DNA of 64,000 bases, from positions 1,842,913-1,906,912 of the forward strand of contig VXBA01001420.1 in NCBI GenBank assembly GCA_013399895.1, written 5' to 3'. Numbering within the stretch: the first letter of the stretch is position 1; every line of letters begins with the position of its first letter. A program made the position numbers and the translations under genes. Source of the stretch: Serilophus lunatus. Its lineage: Eukaryota > Chordata > Aves > Passeriformes > Eurylaimidae. A model generated the notes under the pieces. It was not told the DNA's origin and ran no database searches. It saw only the letters and a program-made list of their open reading frames with translations. Shown piece after piece: positions 38,127 through 49,000 of the stretch.

Positions 38127-38156
38127 GTAGCTGCTGAAGAGGTGGAATCTCTTTGA
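38127..38156 (+). CDS. Coiled-coil protein, terminal coding exon with stop
   Basis: After a strong pyrimidine-rich acceptor (atctcttccttttcag, ending at 38126) the phase-0 frame reads VAAEEVESL and then TGA at 38154-38156. The acidic tail follows naturally on VSDSLGE from the microexon. The acceptor also fits a direct splice from the exon ending at 34836, which would give a shorter isoform lacking the LLQKRLLLEE helix. About 50 bases downstream is an ATTAAA hexamer followed by a T/G-rich stretch, so the transcript could end near 38230. The short coding length means the call depends on splice quality and phase rather than on protein similarity. Confidence 0.5.
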   Translation, partial: VAAEEVESL

Positions 38157-38204
38157 TTGCCAAATGGACTGCTTTGAATAGGTTTGAAGATTTGGCTCTC
38201 GTAA

Positions 38205-38210
38205 ATTAAA
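38205..38210 (+). terminator. Candidate poly(A) signal ATTAAA
   Basis: ATTAAA lies 49 bases after the TGA of the proposed terminal exon and is followed within 10-30 bases by a GU-rich stretch (agtggctcttttgtgag). This is the usual layout of a vertebrate cleavage and polyadenylation site. The signal is the common variant, not AATAAA. A second ATTAAA context near 38543 is an alternative. Confidence 0.35.
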
Positions 38211-41200
38211 ATGTAAATATTAGTGGCTCTTTTGTGAGTACAAAAATTTTCATGAAGTTCATGAAAACACATTCATTGCTCATGCCAGCATGGTTTTTGT
38301 TGTATCTTTCCTCCATTGTTTTTTATCATTATTTTATTACAGACTTATGCTTTTGATATGCTGCTTGACTCCCTGCTGAGCTCACTTACTGAGCAAGTAG
38401 ACTTTGCTCTACTAATATTTTTTTTATTACTTCCCAATACCATTCTTTTTTTTTCACTTTTAAACATGAAGAAATTCCCATTTTCTATTATTATTGTCTA
38501 AGATATTTTAACATTGTTCTGTGTCCATGTGTTTACATAATATTAAAATATTATCATTTTGTTACATTTTGTTTTGGCATTATTGTTCTGTTGGGGCATC
38601 TCACTCACCTAAGTAGCCATGGGAGTTTTGTGTGGCTTTGTTAACTGGGAAAACGTGCTGTGTTTCAAGGAATTATCTTGGCACGAGGATGGAAACACCA
38701 CGATGACAATGCAGGGGCTGCTGCCAGTTCTCTCTGTGGTTGGGGTTGCATATACTGGGCACAGGAATTTCCTTCCTCATTGATAACATGAGCATTGTTT
38801 GAAAAGAGTCGTCACCAATATGGCCCTGACTCTGTGTGGGTACCTGCCAGCTCTCCCTGATGGTCCTGGGAAATCTGAACAGATTCCCAGGAGTTTGCTG
38901 GGACAAGGTTTGAGCAGCACTGGAAAGCTGAAGGACCTGGATAGGGAGTTGTCCTCATAGCTGGCTCTGCCTCCCAGCCACGGGATGGTGTCCTTATCTC
39001 CTGGCCATCCCTGAGCCAGGCTGTACATTAGTACCTGTGTAATGTGTAAATTCAGATTATGCCGAACACAAGAGTGGCTTTTTTTTTTTCTTGGGCACTT
39101 TCCTGCTGGCAGCATTCAGATCAAGGCACTGCATTGGCCTGAGAGCTCAAGAGGGAGCCAGAAACTCCTGTCTCATGTCCAGCTGTGGCCCTGGCAGCAG
39201 TGAGGAGACCCCCTGTCTCCTCCCTCATGGTGCTCACGTGCCATGGTCCAGGCAGGATTTGGAGGGTCCTGCTCACTGGAGTGCCCATGGCTGGAGGTGG
39301 CTGTTCTGCCAAACCCCAGCTCACCAGCTGGGTTCTTATCTCTGCCTGGCACAGAGATCAAGGAGGAGAGGCTTTGGCAGGCTGGCTCCATCCACCCCAC
39401 CTCTGTGCCAAACCCAGGCTCCAGCTTCTGGGTGATTTGTGGGTTGTCAGCCCAGCCTGGGCATGGGCAGGTTTTCCACCTTCCTTGAATCAACAAGTGA
39501 TTCTTCTAATTACTGATAAGAGGTTGTCAGGGCTCCCCTGATAAAGGAGAAGGTGCTGTGGCAGGTGCCACAAATCCTTGCCTGGGGGAACGGGGCTCAT
39601 CTAGGAGGAGGAATTTGTTAGGATGCATTTAGTTAATTGTGGGCAGTAAATTGGTTTTGCCCCAAAAAGGTGCAGAGCAGTGGTTACCAGGTCCATGGGA
39701 GGAACACCAAGAACTCATGGGGCAGCAGGTTGAGGGCACTGGGGATGTACCCTGTGTCCAAATGGGGTAGTGGGGACAGTGACAACTCCTCTAATGCACG
39801 AGGGAAACGAGGCACCTCTGATTCTGCTGCTCTGCTTGTGTTTTTCTGTGGTATCTGGGTGGTTGTAGTGCTTTCTAAAGCAACAAGGGGTGTACATCCA
39901 TAAAGAAACACATGAGCCCTTTTCTAGCCAGTTGAATTCAGGCTGAATTTCCCTTTTTTTTGATAGAACTGGGTTGTTGATGTCATTGGTGATCCTAAAA
40001 CGGTTTGAGAAAAGTAGATGTTGGTCAATCAGAGTTTAAAAACTCTTGAGAAATTGTCCATAATCAAATGCAGCTTGAGGACCACTTTGAAGGTGCTTCT
40101 GAACCTTGTAAGGACTTAAATGTAAGGCTGGCTGGAGTTGTCTTGTAGTTGTTGTTTACATTGCTCACATCATTTTGGTAACAAGAGTCCGAACTGCAGG
40201 ATAAGAAAGGTTTCCACACCTGTTCCTTGCTCTCTGCCTCTCTTTGCCCCCTCTCAGTAGGGAATTGTCAGCTGCCAGGAGTTGGCTTCACTGTCCCTAA
40301 AGCAGCTTGAGTTTGCTTGCAACTTCATTTGTACTTTTTATTTATTTATTTCACAGACTTTGCTCTGAGAGAAGATCGTGTCACTATAAAACCTCACAAT
40401 AAAACAGCATCATAACATTTTTCCACCAGTACCAAGGGAGGTGACCCTTATCGAGGTGACACTTTCACTTCAGTGCCACTCACAGTTCTTGTGTTACACC
40501 TGACAAAAATGCTCCTTTTGGGTAGAGCTGGAAGAAAAGGGATACAACCTCCCTCCTTCTCCCAATCCTCTGCTTGTGGCTGCAACAGAGCTCTGATTGT
40601 GCTGGGGACAGCAGATACTGCTGGTACTTGCCCAAATCTCTACTGACTGGGGTGGTTTCAAACTCAGAAATGATTTTGCTGCACAGAAAATGATTTTGTT
40701 GTGACCAGAAGGAAATATTTGTGATAACTAGAATGTCTTCCAGCATTTTATTGAATTTCTGACAAGCATGCACAGCTTTGATTCTGGTGCTGAGCAGCCT
40801 TGATAGAGGGTGTGTATGGGATCAGATTTATTTTTTTAATTATCTTAATGCCCTGCAAGTCTTCCCAAAATCACAAAATGGACCGGAGGCACCACACTAC
40901 TAAATTATACTTGGTCTCATTCAGAGGGTACAAAGGAAAAGTAAGACGTCAGATATTGTATGAGAAAGTTTCAGAACACAAGGTCATTTTAATTCAGACT
41001 TTTTTTTTTCCAAGGAACTATCTTTTCCAAGCTTTGATATTTTGTTCAAAAAGGTCATTTCTTTTAAGCCTTTGTCATTAAAGAAGACTTGTTCTTTAAA
41101 GTGCACTATCAAAGCATGCAGAAATTGCAAGTTACTGAAACTAAAATGCATGATTTTAAGTCTGCCTACTAAAGCTTGCTTAAAATTAGATGTGCTCTGG

Positions 41201-42315
41201 TACTGGTGGCTTCTTTGATGAAGCCAGGGGAAGATATGCAGTTGGTCAATTCAAACAAGAAACAAAAAGATGATAATTAAATAAAACTTTTCCTCCCTAA
41301 ATTATAAAAAGAGTTTTGTGAAAAAGCATTGAAAGAACCGAATGAGGATCTGATCCCACAAAAATGTGTCTTGTGTGAGAGAAAGAGGGAGTGTGCTGTG
41401 TTTGGGAGCAGTTGGGAGCACTTTTACACAGCAATTGTTCAGCTCTGTCGTGTTATCTGGCATTTGTCATAATGTAAATAGGGCAAACCCCTGGATAAAA
41501 TACCATTTATTTACCATTTGCTGCTACAAGTTGGTCTCTCCTTCACTGACACAGGAACAGGGAACAGAAGAGAGTGAAGGCCTTGTGCCCTTGCTCTGCT
41601 GTCCCTGATCCCAATCTCTGCTCGTCCCTTTATCCCATGAACCTGACCCTGGGTTCTGCTTCCTTCCAGGCACCCTTGGGAGAAGATACATTCTCTCTTC
41701 TGATGGTTGTCCTAATGTGGTTGCTAGTAACAGGAAACTTTAATTTTCCTTTCAACCCAGATATGTCCAATATTCAGGGCACTATTATCAGCAGAGCCCT
41801 GGGAAGATTGACAGGGAATTTACCTTCACAGGAGGAGGATTTAGAGCAGTGACCTCCTTTGAGCATCTCTCTAAACAAATTTTATCTGCAGGGCCAGGTC
41901 CCAGCAGCCTCTTTGTTTCAAATGCTCCATAAACATACAGACCAGTGGAAACAGAGATGTGCTTTATGTATGTCAGCACATGATTCAGACTTAGTACTTG
42001 GGACTGAAAACAAGGAAATGTGTATTGGTGGAATGAACAAAGGAATACCTTTATCTCAGCTGAGCAGTGAAGTTATAACTCAATACTTCCGACTTCATAA
42101 TGTTTATTCAACAGATTTAACTTTAAGAATCATGTTCTTCTCCCATTGAAACTGATATCAGCATTTAATACCAGGCAGAGTTGACCATCATTCCAAAAGA
42201 AGGTTGTGGGCCATAATTCTGCCAATGTCTGATTCAAGCCAAACTAACCCTGAAGTTATCTTTGTCCAGTTTTGCCCAAAGAAAGACTTCAAGGAAAGTA
42301 TTAAAACTCTAGATG

Positions 42316-42329
42316 TCTAGAATTCTAGA
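42316..42329. repeat. Perfect 14-bp palindrome
   Basis: TCTAGAATTCTAGA, with a further TCTAGA-like hexamer just upstream (ctctagatgtctag). Confidence 0.85.
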
Positions 42330-43570
42330 AAATTGCAGCCCTAGAATCCATAAGAAATCAAAGTGATCCTGAGCCTAAATCCAGGATGTAATACCACCCC
42401 TGGCTCTTCACTGAGGACCAATGTGGGAGTGCTGAGAACTGCTGGAGGGTGCAGGACATGTTTGATGAGCTTGAGTTGACAATTTGTGTCCCTGAGCACC
42501 TGCTCATAGCACACAATGCTGGTGCAGTTGTGGCCCAGCTGGTTTCCTTCCCACTGACCCCCCCATGAGCTGTGGCACAGGCTCAGATGTGTAACGTGGC
42601 ACTGAAAATATGGTGGGTCAACCTCAGGACCAGAATAAGTGTTTTTAGAAAGGGACTTCTCAGAACTGACACTTTCTTTTTAAAGTCAGAACACATCTAA
42701 ATCTCTCACCTAAATTTTATACAGTCAGTTTTCGTGCAGTCAGACTCTCATTCTGCATCTAAGGGTGGTGAAGAAACAGGCCTAAGAAGGCTAATGACTC
42801 CATATGGATTTAATGAGCAGTCAGAGATGGATGTGTGCAAGGCTGTGTTTAATTGTGCTCAGGAATGATGTTCCATCTTCTGAGACTTATCACCACTTGC
42901 TTGTCATCTTGTTTGTTCTTCATTGTTAGATGAGGTAATTTTCTGACTAATTTCAGTATAGATTTGAATCTAGAATGAAAACTCTGAATGAAGACTCTGC
43001 TGCTTCACTCGGGAGATCCTGGAATCATCCCCACAGCCCGAGGTTTGCTCCCAGCACAGGTGGTGGCCCCGTGATGCTTCAGTGCCTTTGTTCAGACCTT
43101 TGATGTGGTTCTTCCTGCAGGTCTATGGGTGTCATAAACCACTGGAGCTGCTTTGCTGCAGTTGGAAATACAAATACTGGGCATAGTGAAAGAGGAACCA
43201 GGCACCTGCAACAAGGTCCAGCTCCCACCCCACACTTGCCCCAACACCAGCAGGATCAGGGAGCTTCCAGATCATGGACAAAAAGCTGCAGGACAAGCCA
43301 GCCAGTTGCCAGTGGGGCACATCCCATGTGAAACTTCAGCCCTAACTCAATAAAGCCCATATGAAAACATTTAACCTTAAGCCTGCACTTAAAGTCCAGG
43401 CCTATCCCCATTCTGGGATGTGCTGATAAATAGGGACTTTCTGGAAGCTTCAGCCTCACAGCCAGGATGGATGATCAGCTCTTGCCTTTATTGCAGATCA
43501 TGCCTGAGCTCGTTTATGCTCCCAAATGTCTCCCTCAAAACTTCCTTTTGCTCTAAATAGCGCTATTGTA

Positions 43571-43620
43571 CATAGAGAACAATTTAGGTTGGAAAGGATC
43601 TTTAAGGTCATTGATTCCAA
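43571..43620 (-). mobile_element. Diverged CR1 LINE 3'-end fragment
   Basis: Reads catagagaacaatttaggtt then ggaaaggatctttaaggtca, matching the minus-strand CR1 terminus with several changes. Short, so less certain. Confidence 0.6.
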
Positions 43621-45570
43621 ACGTATCTTTGCCATCTTCCTGCCTGAAAAATCCTCCAGCACCCCTCGAGCTGCCTGGACAGCCCCCAGTGTCAGCAGTT
43701 CCAGTTTTGCTGTTGGGTGACTGTAGAAAGGCTTGTGCAAACATCTGGTCTGCAAAGGACAACTGAAGGTCTCACCCCTGGTAAGTGGGTGGGGTTGAAG
43801 CAGCTTTCTGTGTGGCATGGGTTTATTTTTTGGTATTATATTGTGGCATGTTGGCAGAATCAAATTATTTAACCTTTCTGAAGGATCTAGTCAAGTGCTG
43901 TAAAACTATTTCCTTTCAGATATTTCTAGTGGGGGTTGACCCCTTCTCTCCAGGCAATGCTAAACTATTTTGGGATAGATACAAGAGCTTTGCTTCCAGG
44001 AGTTGAGCCCAGGCTGTTGTGATGGGCTGTGCTAAGCTGGCCTGTGATGCTGAGCCTGGTGCAGGATCCAGCCCACTCATGGCTTGGCGTGGTGCCACCT
44101 CAGCAGATGGGATCAGTGTGGGCCCCGGGAGCCCCTCGGGGGATGTCCCTCCTCGGGTCACTGCACTTTTATCTTTGCAGAGGAAGAGCAAGGCTTTGCT
44201 CGGGTTGAGGCTCTGCCATATGAACATGTTTTTTGGGAAATGGTGGCTGCTGTTGTAGTAAACCTTTAGGAGAATGGGATGGGAAGTGTTTGATGGAGGA
44301 GGGACCGATGGTCCCTCACCTCTGAGCGCTCTTGTGTGACAGAAGGTGCTGGGTTTGGGCCACGTGGTTGTTGTGAGGTACATGAGCAAGAGAGTGAGAA
44401 ATGCCACACTCAAGCTGAAATATTTTTTAATTCATGCAACTCCTAGAGGCTTTCTCATTGATGTGAGCAGATCTCTCTGGATCTTTCTCTTTTTGTTTCA
44501 TGTAACAGCCTTTTCCAAGTGAATGTACACATACACATATGAGCACTAAGCTGTGAAGTAGCTGCATGGATACTTAGAAACTTGTATTTAGAGATCTAAA
44601 GACCAAAAGGGGCTCAGAATGGCCTAGGGATACCATTCCTAGAACTTCCTTGAATTCATTTTCTGCTTCAAATCCAGTGGGTTTGGCTGAAAAAGAACAT
44701 CTCTATTAGAAAAAGAACTACTACCTAAATATTATCAGAAACTTCTGCATTCTTACTGGCTGTGATCAGATCACAAATTCCTCCCCTGAATTTGCTGTTA
44801 TTAATGACCTTCTCTTTTTAATTTGTTTTTATTTTACTTTTTGCTGCTTTCCCTCCCTTGTACACTTTATTTACCTGCAATACTGTGCCATCATTATAAA
44901 AACCGAATTGTGCATTATACACAGTTAAAAATATTTCAGGATGTTGCAATTATGAGTCTTTGAGAAAAAAATATTTTGAGAAAAGTTTCTTCCTAAGCTG
45001 ATTTCTCTTCTAATTGTTTCCAAGCTGGTGGAACCCAATTCTGTGCAAGGGCAGCTCAGAGCTGTGCTGCTTGGGCACAGAAGGTTGGGACTGGGAGAAC
45101 AGGGAAAACAGAGTGAAGGAAACATCTCCCTCGCTGCCTGTGCCATGATGGCTACTTCAGTGAGGGCTGTGGTTAAAGCCTTGCTGGAATCACCCTCCGT
45201 GGAGTCCTGGGAGTCCCCGGAGGCTCCTGCAGATGTTGTACCCCGAGGTCACAGCCTTTGCCCCTTGCGTGCTGCTGGCTTTGGAGGCAGGAGCCTTCCA
45301 AGGTGTGTTATTTACTGGGCAGGCGGGTGGAAGCCTTTCCACTCCCCCCCCTCCTCACATATTTGAAGCTGTGTTTTCAAAACAGCTCTGGGTTTTGATG
45401 CTCGCCTTGATTTGAATGCCCCAAGGGCCCTTTGATTGAGGCTCTTCACAACCTAACGTTCTCCAAGAAACCCAAACACCTTCGGTAATTAACGATGTGC
45501 AATTATAGAGGGGTTTATTTGTGTCCTGACCTGTCATCTGGGCTGCTGGAGGAGAGAGCAGATTGAGCTT

Positions 45571-45589
45571 GGGGAGGGAGGGAGGAGGG
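45571..45589 (+). other. G-quadruplex motif
   Basis: GGGG-A-GGG-A-GGG-AGGA-GGG, four G-tracts with loops of 1, 1 and 4 bases, matching the standard quadruplex pattern on the plus strand. Confidence 0.6.
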
Positions 45590-46029
45590 TCTGGATCCTC
45601 CTCCAGGATGAGACTTTGATGGGCTCAGCCCACAGCTGAGCTTCTGGAGAGGATGGAACACGGAGAGAAGCTGGGAACCCAGGACAAATCCATACTTTAT
45701 ATCTCCAGTCACCTTTGGTTTTAACCTTTTCTCACCCGTGGAGGGTTGAACACCTGGTTGGTCCCTCTTGAAGCACTCAGGGCGCTTATTTTCCCCTCCC
45801 AGGCAGGGCAGTAACGGGGCTTACAGAGAGAGCTGTGACAAAGCAGAGCATTACGGGGGGGACACGAGGGATGATGTATTTACAGCGACGTTGCCTCCTT
45901 GCTGCTGCTGAGAGCAGATGAAAGTGGAGCTGGCAGCCTCCCCAGCGACGCAGTGGCAGCGGCCCGCGGAGGTGCTCCGTGCTCAGCCGCGATTCCGCGA
46001 GACGACGCTGCCAAAACCATGTTTTCCTC

Positions 46030-49000
46030 CGTATGTGGCTTGACAGAACATTGTGTTTAACCTCAGAGTAGATGGGATAAAACAAGGTTCTCTGTCAGGA
46101 CTACAAACTCGTGTTTCTGTCTGCGCCTGAGCTCTGTCTTCCTCTCCTGACGGTGGCTGTGGACAGGTGGAATGCTTTCGAGGGGGCACGGGAGCCTGAA
46201 ATCTTGAGCCTTTTGATCTCAATTGGGTTTCTAAGTCAAGTGATAGCTTTGAATTTATGCATCTAAACTGCTTAACCCCCTGGAAAAATACCTTCAGTCC
46301 CTAAAAGGGAAGCTTTTGCAATGGTTTGCTCACCAGCTTGGCCCACATCTGCTTGTACCCAGATGTTGTCCCAGCTAAAAGCAGAATCCATTCACTACCA
46401 AGTGTTACATACGTGTTCAAAACATCTTATAGAGCCCTGCATGGGAGTTAATGTGTAACAGGGCTCTCAGCTCAGCATCTCTGAAAGCTGTCCAAGGCAG
46501 GCCCATCCTCAGCTCATGGCTTTCCCATATGGAGAGGGAGAACAGGGACCCAGCTCTATCCTGCATGGTCCATGTATGGAAAAACTTGAGTGCTCCTGGT
46601 CTGTAGCCCAGCTCCCCAATATAATGGTGTAATAATTAACAACAGCATCTGAGTATCACAGCTCTTCACAGCCTGTTTCCCGCAGACCTGATGCTGGGTC
46701 CTCATGTTCAAGGATCTCCTTGGGGTGGATTTGTGCCATGGAAGATTTGTTGCTTATGCTTTGACACATCTGTTTGAGAAATCAGATTGGTGTTTCTGCT
46801 GGGTGCCAAGAGTGAGGAACTGTGGAGGGTGCTGCTGCAGACCCCACTGCACGGGCCAAGGCTTGGGCAGTGCTTTGTTGGCATCTCTTTGTCAGCTGGA
46901 AATCTCACCTTCCTTAGTGCTGTGGGAGAGAGCCCACGATGGATAACCCCATCTCCCTTCTTCCAGCCTGATGGGAGCTGTTTGTACATGGAGACAGGCG
47001 TGATGCCTTCTGGGGGTGGTTTGGTTCTGGGCTCTTCCAGAACAGCTCAGAGCAACCCCCCAAGTGTCCTAACGAGCCCCCTAATGAGCTTTGTTTGGGG
47101 GCTGCAAGCACAGCTGCCGTGGGGACAGCTGGGAGATGCATGGAGCTCCTGGGCCCTCCATATGGATGCTCTTGACCTCTGAGGCCTCCGAAACTCCATG
47201 TGGCTGCTGAGGACACTGGAAAGGGTCAACCCCCTCTCCACACCCCCAACAAAAGGAGAGTTTGCCAGACACGGCCAGGACTGAGCGATGAAGGGATCCC
47301 AGAGAGAGATGGGGAGGGGAGTTTCCAGGCTGGTTTTCCAGGGACACAGATTTGCAGCACAGCAAAAATTCACTTGTAAACGCAGGTTGAAAAAGCAGCT
47401 CCCACATGTGCAGCTCTCACTGGGTGCCCAGTAACTGGGGCCAGACGGGTCAGACGGGGCTGGATCCAGCCACCACCATCCCAGCAAAAGGCTGTTGCAG
47501 CTCGGCCGGGCGGCGTGGGGTGACTTTGAACCCCCTCCCCGTCCCGGCAGCTTTGTTATCGGGGCTATTGTGGGGCCAGTGGAGCCAATCCCCGCCAGCC
47601 CCGATTCAAAGTCCAGGTGCCAACCAACTTGAACTCTCCAGCATCCCCGCCGTGAGGCAATTATTCCCTCAGACACATTCATTGTTCTCATTACACCATA
47701 AATTGTGAATGAATTAAACATGCACTTACCACTATGCACCACAGCTGTCAAGGAAAATAACACACCAATATCGCGCGGGGCTGGATCCTGCTCCCACTCC
47801 TCTCCCAGGAAGGGTTGCTGCTCACAGGGAAGGGATGCAGCAGCCAAGCTTGCTGGAGCTGGTATTTTCTTTATGGGGAGGCCAAATCTCTGTTCCCAGT
47901 TACAGCAGCTCAGGGCAGGACTGTCTCCCTTGGATTTGATGTTTTAATTGTGGGGTTTTTCCCTTTTGGCCACATTGGTATCGCTGTTGCACAGAGGGAA
48001 GGCTGGCCCCTGAGCTTCCTGAAATCCCAGTTGTCCGTGTCTTACTCGAGGCACAAAATCCTGCCGTGGGTGTAAGAGGACAAATCCAGCCTTGCTTTGG
48101 GCTGGTGGGATAAAGCCACTGAAGCCCCTGTGCCAGGAGCTGGATGGGGCCTGGTCCTGAGCCCTCAGCCCAGCCACAGCAGCACTGGACTCACTGCCCT
48201 GAGCATCCCAGGCCATACTGGGAATTCCACTTTACGTGACTGATAGCTGGCTTGGGAAGCTGTAAAGGAAAATTGATTGAGGGAAGCTGTAAAAAAGTAA
48301 TTCAGATGCCTGACTTCATTTTAGGGTGCTGTATACACATATATGGACACGTTCCCAAGAAGCAGCATGTGCAGTTATTTATATTCTGATCTCTGCGCCA
48401 CGTCCACGGCGTTTAGAGAGCCACAGCAATCTCCTGGCGTGTCCAGATAAATTCTCTGATTGTTCCTGCTCCAAAAAGAGGACCTGGAGCTGGCAGCTAC
48501 CTTGGGGTACAACGTCGGGATTCACCAGACAGGATTACAGAGGGGGCTTTTCTTCTGAGTGCGAGAGCTGGAAGTTTGTCTGCATTTCTCTCCTTGCACC
48601 GCATCTCCAAGGAGGTTTTCACTTTCTAAGAAGGATGTTACCCACTGAGCTATTCATAGCAGTTAAATGAGAAAAGGGGTTAATAAAATACATGCTAGAA
48701 AAAAGAAAATAAGATTAGAAGGACTGATGTTTTGGCTGTGAGGCCTTCTGTGGGCTGCAGAGAGACGGGGAAAAAAGGAACAAGATTATTTCTTTTCTCT
48801 GGCTCAAAGAACTTCATGGCCAGAATGGCACCACTAATCCAATTTTCTTTCTAACAAGTATTTTATCAACACCTCTTTCTTTTTTCTCCCCTTTATTCTC
48901 TTTCCCTCAGTCTCTGCACTGACATATGATTAGTTGTATGAAAATTAAAGTTTCAGCTACAGCCTGTCTGTGCTCACAGAAGCATTAGTTTGGCTTGCAG

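Larger units (their letters stand above)
38211..45840. other. Gene-free stretch downstream of the coiled-coil gene
   Basis: Contains one weak CR1 fragment (43571-43620), a 14-bp perfect palindrome at 42316-42329 and a quadruplex-type G run at 45571-45589. Open frames such as 39091-39541 (+) and 43916-44413 (-) lie in moderately GC-rich sequence where both strands are open, which argues against coding. Confidence 0.45.

Noticed and set aside
43121..43212. Possible exon after cttcctgcag whose phase could follow 37251
   Set aside because: The translation is not coiled-coil-like, the donor is poor, and a better chain ending at 38156 exists.
43731..43778. Short splice-flanked segment before CTG|GTAAGT
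   Set aside because: Lies near a CR1 remnant, with no link to the coiled-coil gene beyond a compatible phase. Likely chance.
43916..44413. 165-codon minus-strand frame
   Set aside because: Proline- and serine-rich chance translation with no support from splice sites or similarity.
45025..45083. Strong pyrimidine tract ending tttccaag with open frames behind it
   Set aside because: Two frames are open, the peptide is unconvincing and there is no matching donor of quality.
47047..47847. 266-codon open frame on the minus strand
   Set aside because: Crosses GC-rich and AT-rich sequence alike, has no domain, no splice context, and the opposite strand is also open in places. Consistent with chance.
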